A DNA stretch of 64,000 bases from Gnetum montanum (taxonomy: Eukaryota > Streptophyta > Gnetopsida > Gnetales > Gnetaceae). This document shows, piece after piece, positions 1-11,446 of the stretch. The DNA is taken from NCBI GenBank assembly GCA_015680685.1, contig MNCI01005813.1, positions 194,373 to 258,372 of the forward strand, written 5' to 3'. A program made the translations under genes and the position numbers. How positions within the stretch are numbered: the first letter of the stretch is position 1; the number at the start of each line of letters is the position of its first letter. A model generated the notes under the pieces. The model searched no databases. It was not told where the DNA came from and worked only from the letters and a program-made list of their open reading frames with translations.

Positions 1-480
1 TAACTTGACCACCTTTGTGTGGAAGGTGGACTTCTTGGTGGATGGAAGAGGAGACGGTCCATAGTTGAGCTAGCCAAGGCCTGCCCATGATCAAGTTAAA
101 GCTTGACATCTTCTCTATGATAGTAAAATCTACACTAGTGGGGAATTTCTCTCCTACCATGAAGGCTAAGTTGATTGTACCCTTAACAGTGACATATGAT
201 CCATTAAAATATTTTCGACACATGGTTTTGGTTGTCTTGATTAAATTTGCTTATCGATGATAGAGCACAGGACTATGTTTGTTGTTGCACCATCATCGAC
301 ATGCACTCTATGGATTGTGCACTATCCAACATGTATGCTAATAGATAGTGGAGCTATAGTGACCTCCCCTCATTCAAGGTTGATCTTGACTACATCATCA
401 TGAAATGCTAGAGATGTTGAACTCAATTCCTGTGGTGCAGTGGGCAACATCGTTACATAGATGGTGTTCTCATTTGCAGG
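1..480 (-). pseudogene. Ty3/gypsy protease region, cut by the window edge
   Basis: Minus-strand continuation of the gag polyprotein that starts at 3239. It should encode the aspartic protease that processes the retrotransposon polyprotein. The active-site stretch reads VDDGATT, close to the VDNGSALN form common in plant gypsy proteases. About 75 residues later comes FNLIMGRPWL, the flap-distal GRPW motif, followed by TVSSSIHQ. Stops interrupt the frame near the active site. RT, RNase H and integrase would lie beyond base 1, so the element cannot be completed from this window. The family call rests on two motifs with the expected spacing. The exact Ty3/gypsy lineage is uncertain. Confidence 0.75.
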
Positions 481-3239
481 GATGTCCTTCATAATAGGAA
501 TGAAGGCCAACATATGGACCAACACTTGGTAGTGAGTAGATGAGGTCATGACCAGGTTGTACAAGCTCAACATTGTGTTCTTTTACTTGAGCATTTGCTT
601 CACTTGGGTTAGTGTAGCTATGAAGTCCTTGTCATTGGCTGTTGTGTTGACCTTGACTTCCTCCATGCAACTTGAGAGATGGATCTCTCATGAAGGGGAC
701 TTGCGCTTGGGTTGCTTGGGGGTAGGGGTACCAATGTTCAGTTGTTTCTTTTTGGTTATGGCCTTTGCTTCGGCCATGGGGGTTGCGAGGCACTTTTTCA
801 TCCTCTTGTATTGCCATTTTGTAGGCCTACATAGGTTGCTAGTGGGATCAACCTTTAAAGGAGTAGAGACTGAGATGTTGCCCACTATTAGGCTTCAAGT
901 AGGTGAGGGGCCATCATGTTGTGGCACCCTTATGATAAACAATGGTTTAGGAGTTGTTGCATGGCTAACTCGTTGTGGCACCTTGATGAAGAAAGGTTGC
1001 TTAGTGGTGGTTGTTGCTACATAATGCTAGTTTAACATATTAGTGGATGGTTGGTTTGGTTGCTAGTTTAATTTCTTAGTGGATGATTACTATGGGACCT
1101 TAATCACAAAGGGTGTTTTGGGTGCTTGAGGTGACACTTTGATAACAAAGGAAGGCCTCTTGCTTATGAAGGATGAGGGGATCCTTGCCTTGTTAGAAGG
1201 CATGTAGATCACAAAAGGTTTTTGCACAAGTTTAGACTTACCACCTACACTGATGGGGTTTATGACATATGGGACATCATCTGCATTGGATTGGCTCACT
1301 ACGTCGATCACTAGTTGGCCCTGTTCTATCATTCTTTGTAGGTCATCCTGCAAAGCATGATAGTTATTTGTACTATAACCAAAAAGCTGGTGGTAATGAT
1401 GGTATTGGTCTAGTTGGAAATGTTGTGGGATCAAGGGATCATTTGATACTACTGAGGTAGGGTTCCTTAGTAGTTTATAATACCTATCATGTTTTTGATG
1501 GGCAATCTCTAATACATGTTTGTATTAGATTCACCTAGCCTTCAGGAGTTGCTCCAATAGTTTAGAGAGTTCCATTGGTAGTGGTGTATACTTTGAGCAA
1601 GCCTTTCACTCAAAGGTGGGCCTTGGGATGGCCCTACCAATGTAGGTGAGTTGGTACTAGAGTTGGCAGCTTTGTGAACTGGGGCCTTGGGCTACTTAGC
1701 TGTCAGGCATTGGCTGGTTGCTTTTGTGCTTATGGCCACTATTACCATTATTGCATTTTGCTTGTGCACATGTTGGTTTCTATAGGCCATGTAGGCTAGG
1801 TCATTACTAGCTTGCACTACCTCCTCTATGCCTTTTGTTTGGGCAAAGGCTTGGTTAAGGGACTTTAGGGCTAGGTAATATAGTTTAGACTTGATGAAGT
1901 CATTCACTGCACCCTTGAAGATGGCTAGTAGGTGTGTCTCTACTAAGGGTTTATGCATTTCACTCAATGCAGCATTCCAACATTGGAGAAATTTTGGCAT
2001 GAGCTCTAAGGGCCCCCTACTTAACCTGCATGAGTTGTTTGAGGGTTGCTTTAGGCTTTAGGTTGTACCTAAAGCATGTCACAAACTGGCTTATGAGATC
2101 CTCCAAAGAAGAGATTAAGGCCTTGGGTAGCATGTGATACCAGTCTAGGGCCTTGCTAGTGAGTGACATGGGGAACACGCACATGATGACATGGGACCAA
2201 GCTTGAAGGATTAGGCACTTAGATCAAAATGTGACCAAGTGTGCATTGGGATCTCCTTTACCATTCTAGTTGGTGAGTTAAGGTAGTTGGACCCCAGTTG
2301 GGAGAGTTAAGGGTGGGACTGTAGGACTTATGGGGTCATCCTTGTAGAAGTCCACCACCTTGATGGTTTTAGATGAGGTAGCTTTAAGTTGGTTGATCTC
2401 CTCCATCAAAATTTGGATTAGCTAGAATTCCTAATCCAAGCTTGGGGATGTGCTAATCAATTACATTGGTTGCACTTGTGTTGGTTGCATAGTGTAGGGC
2501 TGGATTGTTGGTTACAAAGTTTGCCAATTGAATATTGTAGCGGATGATTGTTGCTAGTTTAACATCATAGTGGATGGGCATTGCTAGTTTAACATCGTAG
2601 TGGTCATGTTTAGTTGATGTGTTGGTAGAGTGATGGGTGCAGTGACCAAAGTAGGCCACACACGAGTAGGTTGGATGGACAACATGGGCATCGATGAGAC
2701 AAGTAGAACATAGGATGCTTGAATCATCTGGGGCTAGAAGGTGGCCCTTGTGTGAGCATAGGATTGGGCAAATGCAATAGTTGCTTGTGAGGAAGGTTGA
2801 ACTGGCTTGGTCACCATCTCATAGAGGACAAGTGGATCGAACTAAGGAGAGGCTATACTAGGGAGCAATTGTTGGAAGACATTGTAGAGGGACTCTCACA
2901 TTTGGAGTGGGCCTTAAACTCATATTCTTCCTCTTGTGAGGCTTCCTTGTAGGTTGTCCCTACATCAAGCTTGTTTGCATAAATGAGTTGTGATAAAAGC
3001 TGATGGTAGGACTCCATGAGTGGAATTATGTTAAATAAGGTAGGATTGTATTCTCATATGTCCTAGTGGATTCATTCATAGTTCTGTTTTTCCTTCAGGT
3101 CAAGGTGATCCACTAGTAATCCTACTTGGATTTTGGCACAAACAAAATTATATTATTCATGGCTTAGCATGGCACACTTTGGGTGGATTGTGGTGTCAAA
3201 TGTATTGGACACCAACATGGAAGGTTGATCTAGATTCAT
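481..3239 (-). pseudogene. Ty3/gypsy gag polyprotein (element E1), degenerate
   Basis: Minus-strand reading begins at an ATG (3239-3237, MNLDQPSMLVSN) and runs with scattered stops and frameshifts into the protease at the left edge. The middle part, about 2290-1690, matches the retrotransposon gag core: a GKGDPNAHLVTF start, then ALDWYHMLP, an arginine-rich FRYNLKPKATL segment and ETHLLAIFKGA. A GYSTNNYHALQDDLQRMIEQG stretch near 1390 corresponds to the zinc-knuckle-adjacent region of other gypsy gags. Two sets of short peptide repeats occur, HYDVKLA near 2500-2610 and PFVIKVP-like near 950-1200. Gag forms the particle that packages element RNA. Several plus-strand ORFs here are only its shadow. 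Confidence 0.8.
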
Positions 3240-3269
3240 GTTCACAGATCGGGTTGTGAGAGTTGTTAT

Positions 3270-3568
3270 TTGCAAAAAAAATGGCTAACTTTGAAAATTA
3301 CAAAAAATGACTAAGTTTGTTGGTAGCAAAAAAATGGCTAAGTATAAAAATATAGAAAAATGGCTAAGTGTAAAAATATAGAAAAATGGCTAAGTGTGGA
3401 AACTACAAAAAATTGACTAAGTGTAAAACTATAGAAAATTAGCTAAGTATGAAACTGTAGAAATTTGGCTAAGTATGAAAATGCAAAAAGAAAAAAAAAA
3501 TGCTAAGTATGAAAATGCAGAAAAAATGCTAATTGTGAAAGTTGCTGAAAATGGCTAACTTTGGTGCT
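3270..3568. repeat. 26-bp minisatellite, about 11 diverged units
   Basis: Units of about 25-27 bp are built on AAAATGGCTAAGTGTGAAAA with variable A-runs. They lie directly upstream of the E1 gag start codon, in what should be the untranslated leader of that element. The array is purine-rich on the plus strand. Units differ from one another by several bases, so it is old. Confidence 0.85.
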
Positions 3569-3789
3569 ACGCTTACTACACTGGAGTCAACTATGCTCTC
3601 TATGTTGAGAGCCAGCTATGCTCTTTCAAGCACCCAGAATTTTGGTTAAAAGTCAAAGATATGCTTTGGCTTTTGTCAGCAAGGTTCTAGGGGAGCTGAC
3701 ATTGGGGTCCAATCTACACCAACCAATGGTGGAGAGAGCATGCGGGACAACAATTAAAAAATGTAGAAGGAATTAGTGAGGACCTCGTT

Positions 3790-4150
3790 CTAGGTCCCAC
3801 AACTCTACAACCAAGATACCAACTATCAAAAATGATGGATAAATGAAATTGAGAATGAAATAACCTCAAACATGTTGACAAGCTAGAAACAATGGTCAAC
3901 ACATTGCATAGACTAATCAAACACACTACCATGTGGGCCCCACAATTCCAAAACAAAGATACCAAGTGTTAAAAATGTTGGACAATTGAAATTAAGGATG
4001 AAGTAAGCTCAAACATGTTAACAAGCTAGAAACCATGGTTAACATGTTGTACAAACTGGTCAAACACACTGACATGTGGATTCCATAACACCAAAATTGA
4101 CATATCATAGGTCAAAAATGCTATGCTAGTGAAATTAATAGATTATTTGA
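3790..4150. repeat. 143-bp tandem repeat, about 2.5 copies
   Basis: The anchor AAGATACC occurs at 3813 and 3956, and TCAAAAATG-type anchors at about 3826, 3968 and 4111, giving a period of 143 bp. Each unit contains AACATGTT.ACAAGCTAGAAAC and CAAACACACT. The array sits upstream of the E1 leader and may belong to the E1 LTR, but no LTR ends could be fixed here. Confidence 0.7.
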
Positions 4151-4560
4151 CAGAAGTACATTGTCAACAAGTTTATACAGTCCACAAGCTATCATACTAG
4201 CTTAAACATGCTATTAATATGGAATATTTGATCATTTATAGCTTATTTGATCTTAAAACACATTATTTTATTCATATATAGCTTTCTTCATCAAATTATC
4301 ACTTCTTTTGATTACATAGTGATATAAATAAATAATTAATATTATTTATCACATTATTTTACCTTATTTTAGCCTTTTTGATAATTTTTACCTTATAGAT
4401 GCCATTTAATGTACTTTTTTCAACATGTAGAATTAAGCCATTGAGACATGAGAATAACTTGACTTGCATCTAAGCTTTAATGGACCATATGGTGATGTTA
4501 AATGACCAATTTACCTTGATTATCTAGATCTTGAGCTCGGGAGCCTATTTGATCACATAG
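4151..4560. other. AT-rich spacer, no gene seen
   Basis: This stretch lies between the 143-bp repeat and the first recognisable pol sequence of the Tat-like element. It is rich in TTATTT and holds no ORF or motif that I can support. It may include the missing 5' part of the Tat-like element in decayed form. Confidence 0.4.
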
Positions 4561-4584
4561 CTTCAATAGAAAAAACCTTAGAAT

Positions 4585-5517
4585 GGCCTTACTACATAGT
4601 CAAAACCCTTTGACTTAGAGGTTGGAGATACCATAGATGATTCTCTAGTAGAAGTTCCCATTACAATACATAATGGTGAGGAAAAAACATTGAAACTAAG
4701 TTCCTTACTAGAGCCCCAGCTTGCTCAAGACATCACCAAGGCTCTCCAAGATAACATTAAAACCTTTACATGGTCTTATAAAGACATGTAGAACTTGATC
4801 CACATCTAGTTCCTCATAATGTCATACTTGATCCTAGCATTAACCCTATCAAGTAGAAGGTGTGCAAGATTAGACCAGATTTAGCCTTAGCAGTTCATGA
4901 TGAGATTAAGAAGCTCTACCAAGGAGGTTTTGTCCAAGTTGTCAACTATGTTGATTGAGTATTCAACATAGTGGTAATTTCTAAGAATAACAAGAGTATT
5001 TGTATATGTATCAATTTTTGTGACCACAATAAGGCAACCATTAAGGATGACTTTCCTTTATCTAATATCAATCAACTTAGTAATACTATGGATGGTCATG
5101 TCTTATCATCCTTCATGGATGGATTTTTGAGATACAACCAAGTTAGGATCAACCTAGAGCATCAAATTTACATGACCTTCGTGATTCCTTTGGAAATATT
5201 TTGTTACAAAATGATGCCTTTTGGTCTAAAGAACGCAGGTGTAACATACCAATGAGTCATGACCTATATCTTTAATGACTACATGCTAGGTTTACTTAAT
5301 GACTATATTAATGATATCACTGTAAATTCCAAGGTAGCTAATGATCATGCACATAACTTGAACTTAGTACTTCAACATTGTCTCAAGTATGAACCTCGAC
5401 TCAATCCTAAGAAGTATGTCTTTGGTGTTAAAACCAAAAAGATGCTTGATTTTATAGTCTCTAAGGTAGGAATATGCATTGATCTTGATAAGGTTAAGTT
5501 TATAACCAATTTTTAGC
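4585..5517 (+). pseudogene. Tat-like Ty3/gypsy reverse transcriptase
   Basis: Reverse transcriptase of a plus-strand pol. FTWSYKDM near 4770 is the typical segment ahead of RT. VHDEIKKLYQGGFVQ leads into RT proper, then KDDFPLSNINQL, SFMDGFLRYNQVRI (catalytic Asp kept in FMDG) and KMMPFGLKNAGVTYQ. After one stop, the second catalytic box reads YINDITV where YIDDI is expected, so one aspartate is lost. CLKYEPRLNPKKYVFGV and FIVSKVGICIDLDKVK close the domain. Stops occur around 4785-4960 and at 5254. Similarity is to the Tat branch because a second RNase H follows. The element is dead. Confidence 0.85.
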
Positions 5518-6522
5518 ACCTAGCAACCTTAAGGAACTACGCATTTTACAAGGTAGATTACAATTTAGTTGTAGGTTCATCTCAAGACTTATGGATTAGT
5601 TACAATCCATGAAAAAATTACTTAAGAAAGGAATCCATTATGAATGAAAAGATCAATGCCAAATAGTCTTTGATAAGTATTAAGCAAGAGTTAGCCTAGT
5701 TGCCAACTATATATCTGCCTCAGCAAGATAAACTATTCTTTATCAACCTTGAAATCTTTGATACATCCATAGCCTCATTGCTATATGAAAATGAGATAAT
5801 GAATTAGAGTTACCTATTACTACTTAAGCCATGCATTATTAGCCTATGAGACTTGATATACCAAAGTTGAAAAACATTGTCTAGTTTTTCCTTGAAGAAA
5901 TGGAGATGCTATCTCTTTAGGAGTTAAGTCAATATCATATGCAAAGATAATGTATTAAGAGCCATTACAACCAAAATCTATGAGAGTAGCTGAATAGATT
6001 GATGAAAATCCACAACATCCAAATTCAACCACCTCTTTCATAGAAGACAATGCAACCATAGATCCCAAATTTCTTAATGGACATGTTAATATTATACACA
6101 ATGTACCCAAAGGTTATGAGGCCATTATACACTTTGACAATGCTTCAACTATACATGGGACTAGTGTTGCTGTCATCATCACACTTTTCTGTGGTGATAT
6201 TTAATCTTTTGCCTATTGTTTTAAGTTTCCATGTAGTAATAACATAGAAAAATATGAAGGTTAATCAGAGAATTGATGATAGTTCATGATTGTGGATTTA
6301 CATGCCTAATTATAAAAGGTGATTCTCAATGGCAGTTAATCAAGTAACTAAGGTATGCACTTGTAAAGTAAAACACTTATAATCTTACTATGACTTAGCT
6401 AATACATTGATATAATAGTTTATAGACATTGACATTCATTACATTCCTCGAGCTGAAAATACATTGGTTTATGCCATTGCTACATTAGCCTTAAGTGCGA
6501 TGCTTGATGTGTTTAGCAAGTG
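5518..6522 (+). pseudogene. Tat-like dual RNase H region
   Basis: The first RNase H is barely readable (LPTIYLPQQDKLFFIN near 5700). A second domain follows at 6110-6520: YEAIIHFDNASTIHGTSVAV carries the first catalytic Asp, then a frameshifted GDSQ/AVNQVTK box and IHYIPRAENTLVYAIATLAL. This is the archaeal-type second RNase H known from the Tat lineage, which supports that classification. RNase H removes the RNA strand during reverse transcription. The reading ends abruptly at about 6522, where unrelated sequence starting TGTAACACCCC begins. Confidence 0.7.
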
Positions 6523-7440
6523 TAACACCCCATCCTAGCTAGGGTAGGGTGATGCCTAGGATCAAGTAATCTTATAATAGAAGTATGATAACTAAAAACT
6601 AGTGATGTGTAGAATACATGATATCATGGAAGCTCAAACTACACAAAAATTTCCTACCACACCAAAAACTAAACATACATATCAATTTATAAAAATGCAT
6701 GTCTCTACATAAATCAAACTATGCACTACTATAGTAAAATACAAAAACACATAAACATCATGATAATAGAGTATAGAAAGTTTCATATGACATATAGTTC
6801 GTACTACTATACATGAAAATATATATTAACCAAGCACTATAGATTTTCCCCTCCTCTACTCTTCCTCTCTATGCTCGTTTAGGCTCTTGCACCTTTCACC
6901 TGTAATTAAATAAAGTTAGTACACAACTGAGTGGAAAGCCTTTACACTTTCCTTGCTACATGGTTGATAAGTGTTGAACTAGATGAGGGGAGTAGGGTAC
7001 AAGGCAACTTGCAACAACTATTAGTCTTATGCATGCTCAAAACAACATACATCATACTACCTATAATGCTAACATACTATCATACAATCATAGATAAAGC
7101 CATGGTCCAACATCATCTATCATGCTAATGTTATCATACCCACAATATATTGTCAAATAGTTCATGATCCACACAATCATACTCCAATCATAACACATAT
7201 TATCAATGATATGACTCACAACTTGATACTATCATATACATAGCTCATGTGGTCACTAGCATATCCACACTTAGTGTAGCATGTGAAACGTTGCCATGAG
7301 TACTCATAACAGTCATTACCTGCAAGTCTTTTATTAGTCTTTTATTTATCCAACTAGTGCTAATATCCATCAAACTATGACATGCAACCACTAGCCTTCT
7401 AGAGGATTAGCGATATAGATTAACACACCTATGCTACGTA
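6523..7440. mobile_element. Insertion between RNase H and integrase, possible solo LTR
   Basis: The pol reading stops near 6522 and integrase-linked sequence resumes by about 7440 (EWYNDIKFYAMHDG, then the integrase zinc finger). The intervening block starts TGTAACACCCCATCC, a start seen in many plant LTRs, is AT-rich and encodes nothing recognisable. I could not fix its right end or a target-site duplication. A 14-bp direct repeat AACACACCTATGCT at 7421 and 7456 lies near the right boundary. It could be a solo LTR or a divergent native spacer. Confidence 0.4.
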
Positions 7441-8812
7441 CTAGTTGTAGGAATGAACACACCTATGCTCTCCCACTCTCAAGATGAGACCATCCCTATT
7501 ATCTCTTCCATGATAGAAAATTGTGCTCATCCCATCATGTAGAATATTGAAAGAAATTCCATAGTAATCATAGACAACATTCCTCAACATGAATGGTACA
7601 ATGACATCAAGTTTTATGCCATGCATGATGGTTTTATGTTATTAATAGGAATGGTACAATGTTAAGTTTTATGTCAAATGATTACAATAATATGTCGTTG
7701 TGGTTGATAATACATTATGTCAAAATTCCTATGATGGTGTATTATTGGTATGCTTGAGTAAGGTAGAAGATCATACAATTCTAGAAAAGGTACACAAGGG
7801 CATATGTGAGGAACATATGGGACCTAGATTCATGATCACTAAGATTAGATGCCTAGGATATTATTGGTCTAATATGAAAAGTGACTACATGAAAAAGGAA
7901 AATGCTTATGATATTTGTAGTGGCATAACAATCTTAAACACATGCCACCAACTAAGTTACAAATTACTCAAATTACATGGTCATTCCAATGATGGGGAAT
8001 TGACATAAATGGACCAATAATGTCTAAGTCTTTTGTAGGAGATAGCTTTATCATCACTACAACTGAGTATTTCACAAAGTGAGTTGAAGTTATTTCTTTG
8101 AGGAAAACAATGTTACAAAAAGTCTATAAATTCATCCTAGATAACATAGTATTCCATTTTGGCCTACATTTAGTCATTGTCATAGATAATGAACCATAGT
8201 TTATTAGCCAAGAAACACAAGCCTTTTATCAAGGATTACACATCAAACATTTTTTTCATCATCCTATTATTCACAAGCTAATGATCAAGTTGATGCCAGT
8301 AACAAGGTCATCATTAACCTTATAAAGAAAATGTTAAACAATAGAAAATGTAGATGGCATGAACAACTCTTGTATGTACTTTGGGCCTGTAGAACAACAT
8401 TTCAAACTACAACCTATGCCATACCATATAGGTTGGTTTACGAATCTAAAAGATATTTTTCCTCTTGAATTACAGGTTCCATCATTAAGAGTAGCTCTAT
8501 ATAACTACATCAATGATGAGTAGAATAATGAGCTATATACCATTAACCTAGATTTTGTGGAAGAGTGATAAATGCAAATGCTTGTTTAGATTGAACATTA
8601 TCAAGAGAAACAAAAACAAAATTGCATCAGGGAAGAATACCTTGTCCTCGAGGCTACGGGTGAACATGCAAACAAATTCTTAGCCAACTAGGAAGGACCT
8701 TTCCTAGTTACCCATGCTTATAGTAATGGAGCTTTCAGATTGGTAAACATGAATGGGAATGCATTGGTCAATTTAATCAAACATTCCTATCTCAAACCTT
8801 ATTACATATAAC
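7441..8812 (+). pseudogene. Tat-like Ty3/gypsy integrase
   Basis: The integrase of the same pol inserts element DNA into the host chromosome. The N-terminal zinc-finger region reads SYDGVLLVCLSKVED, VHKGICEEHMGPR and IRCLGYYWSNMKSDYM. The catalytic core follows: WGIDINGPI (first Asp, after a frameshift), VIDNEPXFIS (second Asp) and SQANDQVDASNKVI, where the third acidic residue is expected. The C-terminal module shows GPFLVTHAYSNGAFRLVNMNG and HSYLKPYY, the normal end of such proteins. Conserved tryptophans have become stops, for example in TK.VEV near 8080 and N.EGPF near 8690. Long frames survive at 7700-8008. Confidence 0.85.
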
Positions 8813-9300
8813 ATGGACCAGTTTTCTCTTAGTCTTTGTTTACCTTTGTTTATAGATTTAGGTGAATGCATGATGTTAATAGGCCTTTGTAGTCTTAACA
8901 AGTAAGCTTGCATGACTCCTTTTTTGACCAAAATAACTTTAAGTTTACCTAAATTTACAAAGTAACATTTAAGTTTCTCAAAATTTTGCATATTGCATCT
9001 CATGGTGGCCTATATTTGCTTGTTCTTTGATGTAATCTCTTATAATCTCTATATTCTTTGATCTGTATTCTTATTTTCTTGGAGTTTTGTTTATAGGATA
9101 AGCCTATAGTCATCACAGAGGTGTAACTTACTGCAACAATGAGTCACCATGTGATCTTAACACATGAGACTTAGTTAACATGTTTGACCATGCCAATAGT
9201 GCTTACTTCATATCATTTCTATTACCCTTTCATAGCTAATAATCATACAAAATTTAGTCTTCATTACCTTCTTGACAATGAAAACCTATTTTTGACACTC
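8813..9300. other. Spacer after the Tat-like integrase, no gene seen
   Basis: AT-rich sequence between the end of integrase and the minus-strand protease of element E3. It may hold the 3' untranslated part of the Tat-like element, but no polypurine tract or LTR end could be placed. Confidence 0.4.
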
Positions 9301-9914
9301 ATGTACTAATGCCATGTGACATTCTTAACATGCTCTATCAATTAGTTTGCTAAATCAAACACACTTTTTTTAGTGAGATAACAAAAATTTATTCTAAAGA
9401 AGCCCCCAAATAGGGCTCCGAAAGTCCTTAATAAAAGAACACCATAAGAGGGTAACATATCAGCTACTAAAATATCTATATAGCATTTGAAAGTAGGATA
9501 TTGTTTAAACTACACTTTCACTCCTTTTAATGATCCCACCACAGGTATGTTAGATCCATCAAGTTGTATCACATTTCTTGTTTATAATAGCATTTGTGCT
9601 CTCAACATTTTACATACTTCTAATGGCATGACATTGACAGTTGCGTTTGAAACCATTAAGCAATTATGAACATTCTTATCTAAAATAATTAAGGTTGTTA
9701 AGAAATGTGGTTGATCTTTCTTGTTCAACATGAAATTTTTTGAGTTTTGTATTGATAGAGCATTAGGACTTTTTGCAAAATGAACTTGTCTTTCATTTAT
9801 TGGAGATTTTTCCTTATTGGTTTTAGGTGTATGAACTATCCTTTGGATTACATCTTTCATCTCATTTAAATATAAAAGATCATACATTGAAATGTTGACT
9901 TTAACTCTTTTCAA
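9301..9914 (-). pseudogene. Ty3/gypsy protease of element E3
   Basis: A minus-strand protease following the E3 gag. HFLTTLIILDKNVHNCLMVSNATVNVMPLEVCKML corresponds to the active-site region, with the usual DSGAS replaced by VSNAT, so the catalytic Asp is lost. Downstream come DILVADMLPSYGVLL and GALFGGFFRINFCYLT, which match the distal protease segment with its GMLLSR and LGG motifs. The reading fades near 9300 and no RT follows; instead the neighbouring plus-strand Tat-like element is met. E3 is therefore truncated after protease by deletion or by a later rearrangement. Confidence 0.75.
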
Positions 9915-11446
9915 ATCCTAAACTAGATCATAAGCATTATATTCATCTTTGACTTCATGTTGAGGTGGAGTTCTTCTAAGTATAGAAGGTAAGTTTGGTT
10001 ATTGTTGAACGTTTACTTAAGATGATCCGATTTGACTATTTTTGTTATTAGGAACTCTTCTATTTGGAGGAGTATAAGAGTTATTTCTAGTTTGTTGTTA
10101 AGTGGTATTCATAATGTCACTAAGGCTATAGTAGTGAGTGTTATGTGGGTTAGGATCACTAACCATAACTTGTTCAAATCAGGTAAATTCTTCATTTTTT
10201 GTTTCACGAGGTATGTTGAAGACCATAATTGGGGTTTCTACATTTTGTTGATTTTGGGCCTTGTCACCATATAATGATAAAAATTGAGGATAAGTTTTCT
10301 CAGAATGTTGTTTAGTGTTATGAAGTCGACAATGATCATCATTGATTGAGGTGCCTAGTTTTTCAAATTGTGTAGGAACCTTATTATTATTTCAATTTAG
10401 TTTGACTACTTCATTTGAAATTTTTTTAAGAGAAGTTAATATTTGGGTCATTTAGTTTTTAGTTTGAGTAATAAATCTATTCAGATTAGATATTCCATTT
10501 GAGTTTATAATAGATTAAATTAAAGGCCTTGATTTATCATCATTCAAACTGGTATTTGATGGCAAAAGTGAAGAAGATGTTAGACTTTGAAAATAATTAT
10601 TTGTAGGTTGAGGCACTTAGAGGGAAGTAGGGGTTGAAACATAGCATTGTTTATTGGGAAAGTTTGTGATGGTAAGGAACTAGGTTGCATAGGATTGCTA
10701 ATACTCATCATCCCAAAGTTTAAATGCTTTTCATTAAGGTAATTTGTTCTAGCTTAGTAACTTTAGTCATTGCTCCTTGCAATTCTATTATGTTGTGATC
10801 ACATTTGATGACATAGGCAAACGAGGGATTGATGATAGAGAGATAAAAATTGAGGATACCATTAGGTTGTTGGCGCATCTCATTTGGCATATAAGCTAGT
10901 TGATGGAGGAATCTTAAATTATAGTCATGAATGTTTTCCCTAGGTAGTTTTCTTATACTTGTAAAATTAATTGAGGCTATGGAAAGACTAGTGAACTTAT
11001 CAAATTGAAATAGTAACTTATTTTTAAAGTCTAACCATGAATTAATAGATGCATTAAGGAGCATTAAAAACCATTGTGTGGCTTTACCTCTAAATGTTAT
11101 AGACTCTGCATGCTATGTCATTTTTGATGATGTTATAGATGTCTAACAAAGTTTCAAAGCATTCTACATATTGTCATGCATCACTATTGGAAGATGTAGG
11201 ATCAAAGAACAAATTAACATTTTGTACAGGTTTAATATTGTTGTGATAATTTGTCAAATTAAAGGGATTGCTCACCAAAGGGGCGAGGGGTGGATTGGCT
11301 ACCATCTTAGTTTGAATTCTTATAGGGATAGAGTTTAGAAAACATGAAGTATGTTGTCTTTTTAAAGTGAAATGATAGGTAGTTGGTTGATTAGGGGTAG
11401 GAGTAAAAGATCTTTGTTGGGATGCTCTATGGGAAAATTTGCTCAT
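9915..11446 (-). pseudogene. Ty3/gypsy gag of element E3
   Basis: Minus-strand gag beginning MSKFSHRASQQRS at 11446. The core domain at 11064-10720 reads SINSWLDFKNKLLFQFDKF, LPRENIHDYNLRFLHQL and ILNFYLSIINPSFAYVIK, the helical capsid fold of plant gypsy gags. Near 10340-10300, DDHCRLHNTKQHSEKTY is a decayed zinc knuckle whose final Cys has become Tyr. The N-terminal stretch is rich in Pro, Thr and Gln. Stops separate the open pieces. It shares no obvious close sequence with gags E1, A1/A2 or G1/G2, so it represents another family. Confidence 0.8.

Noticed and set aside
548-1024. 158-codon plus-strand ORF
   Set aside because: Antisense to the E1 gag/protease polyprotein, which has conserved motifs on the minus strand.
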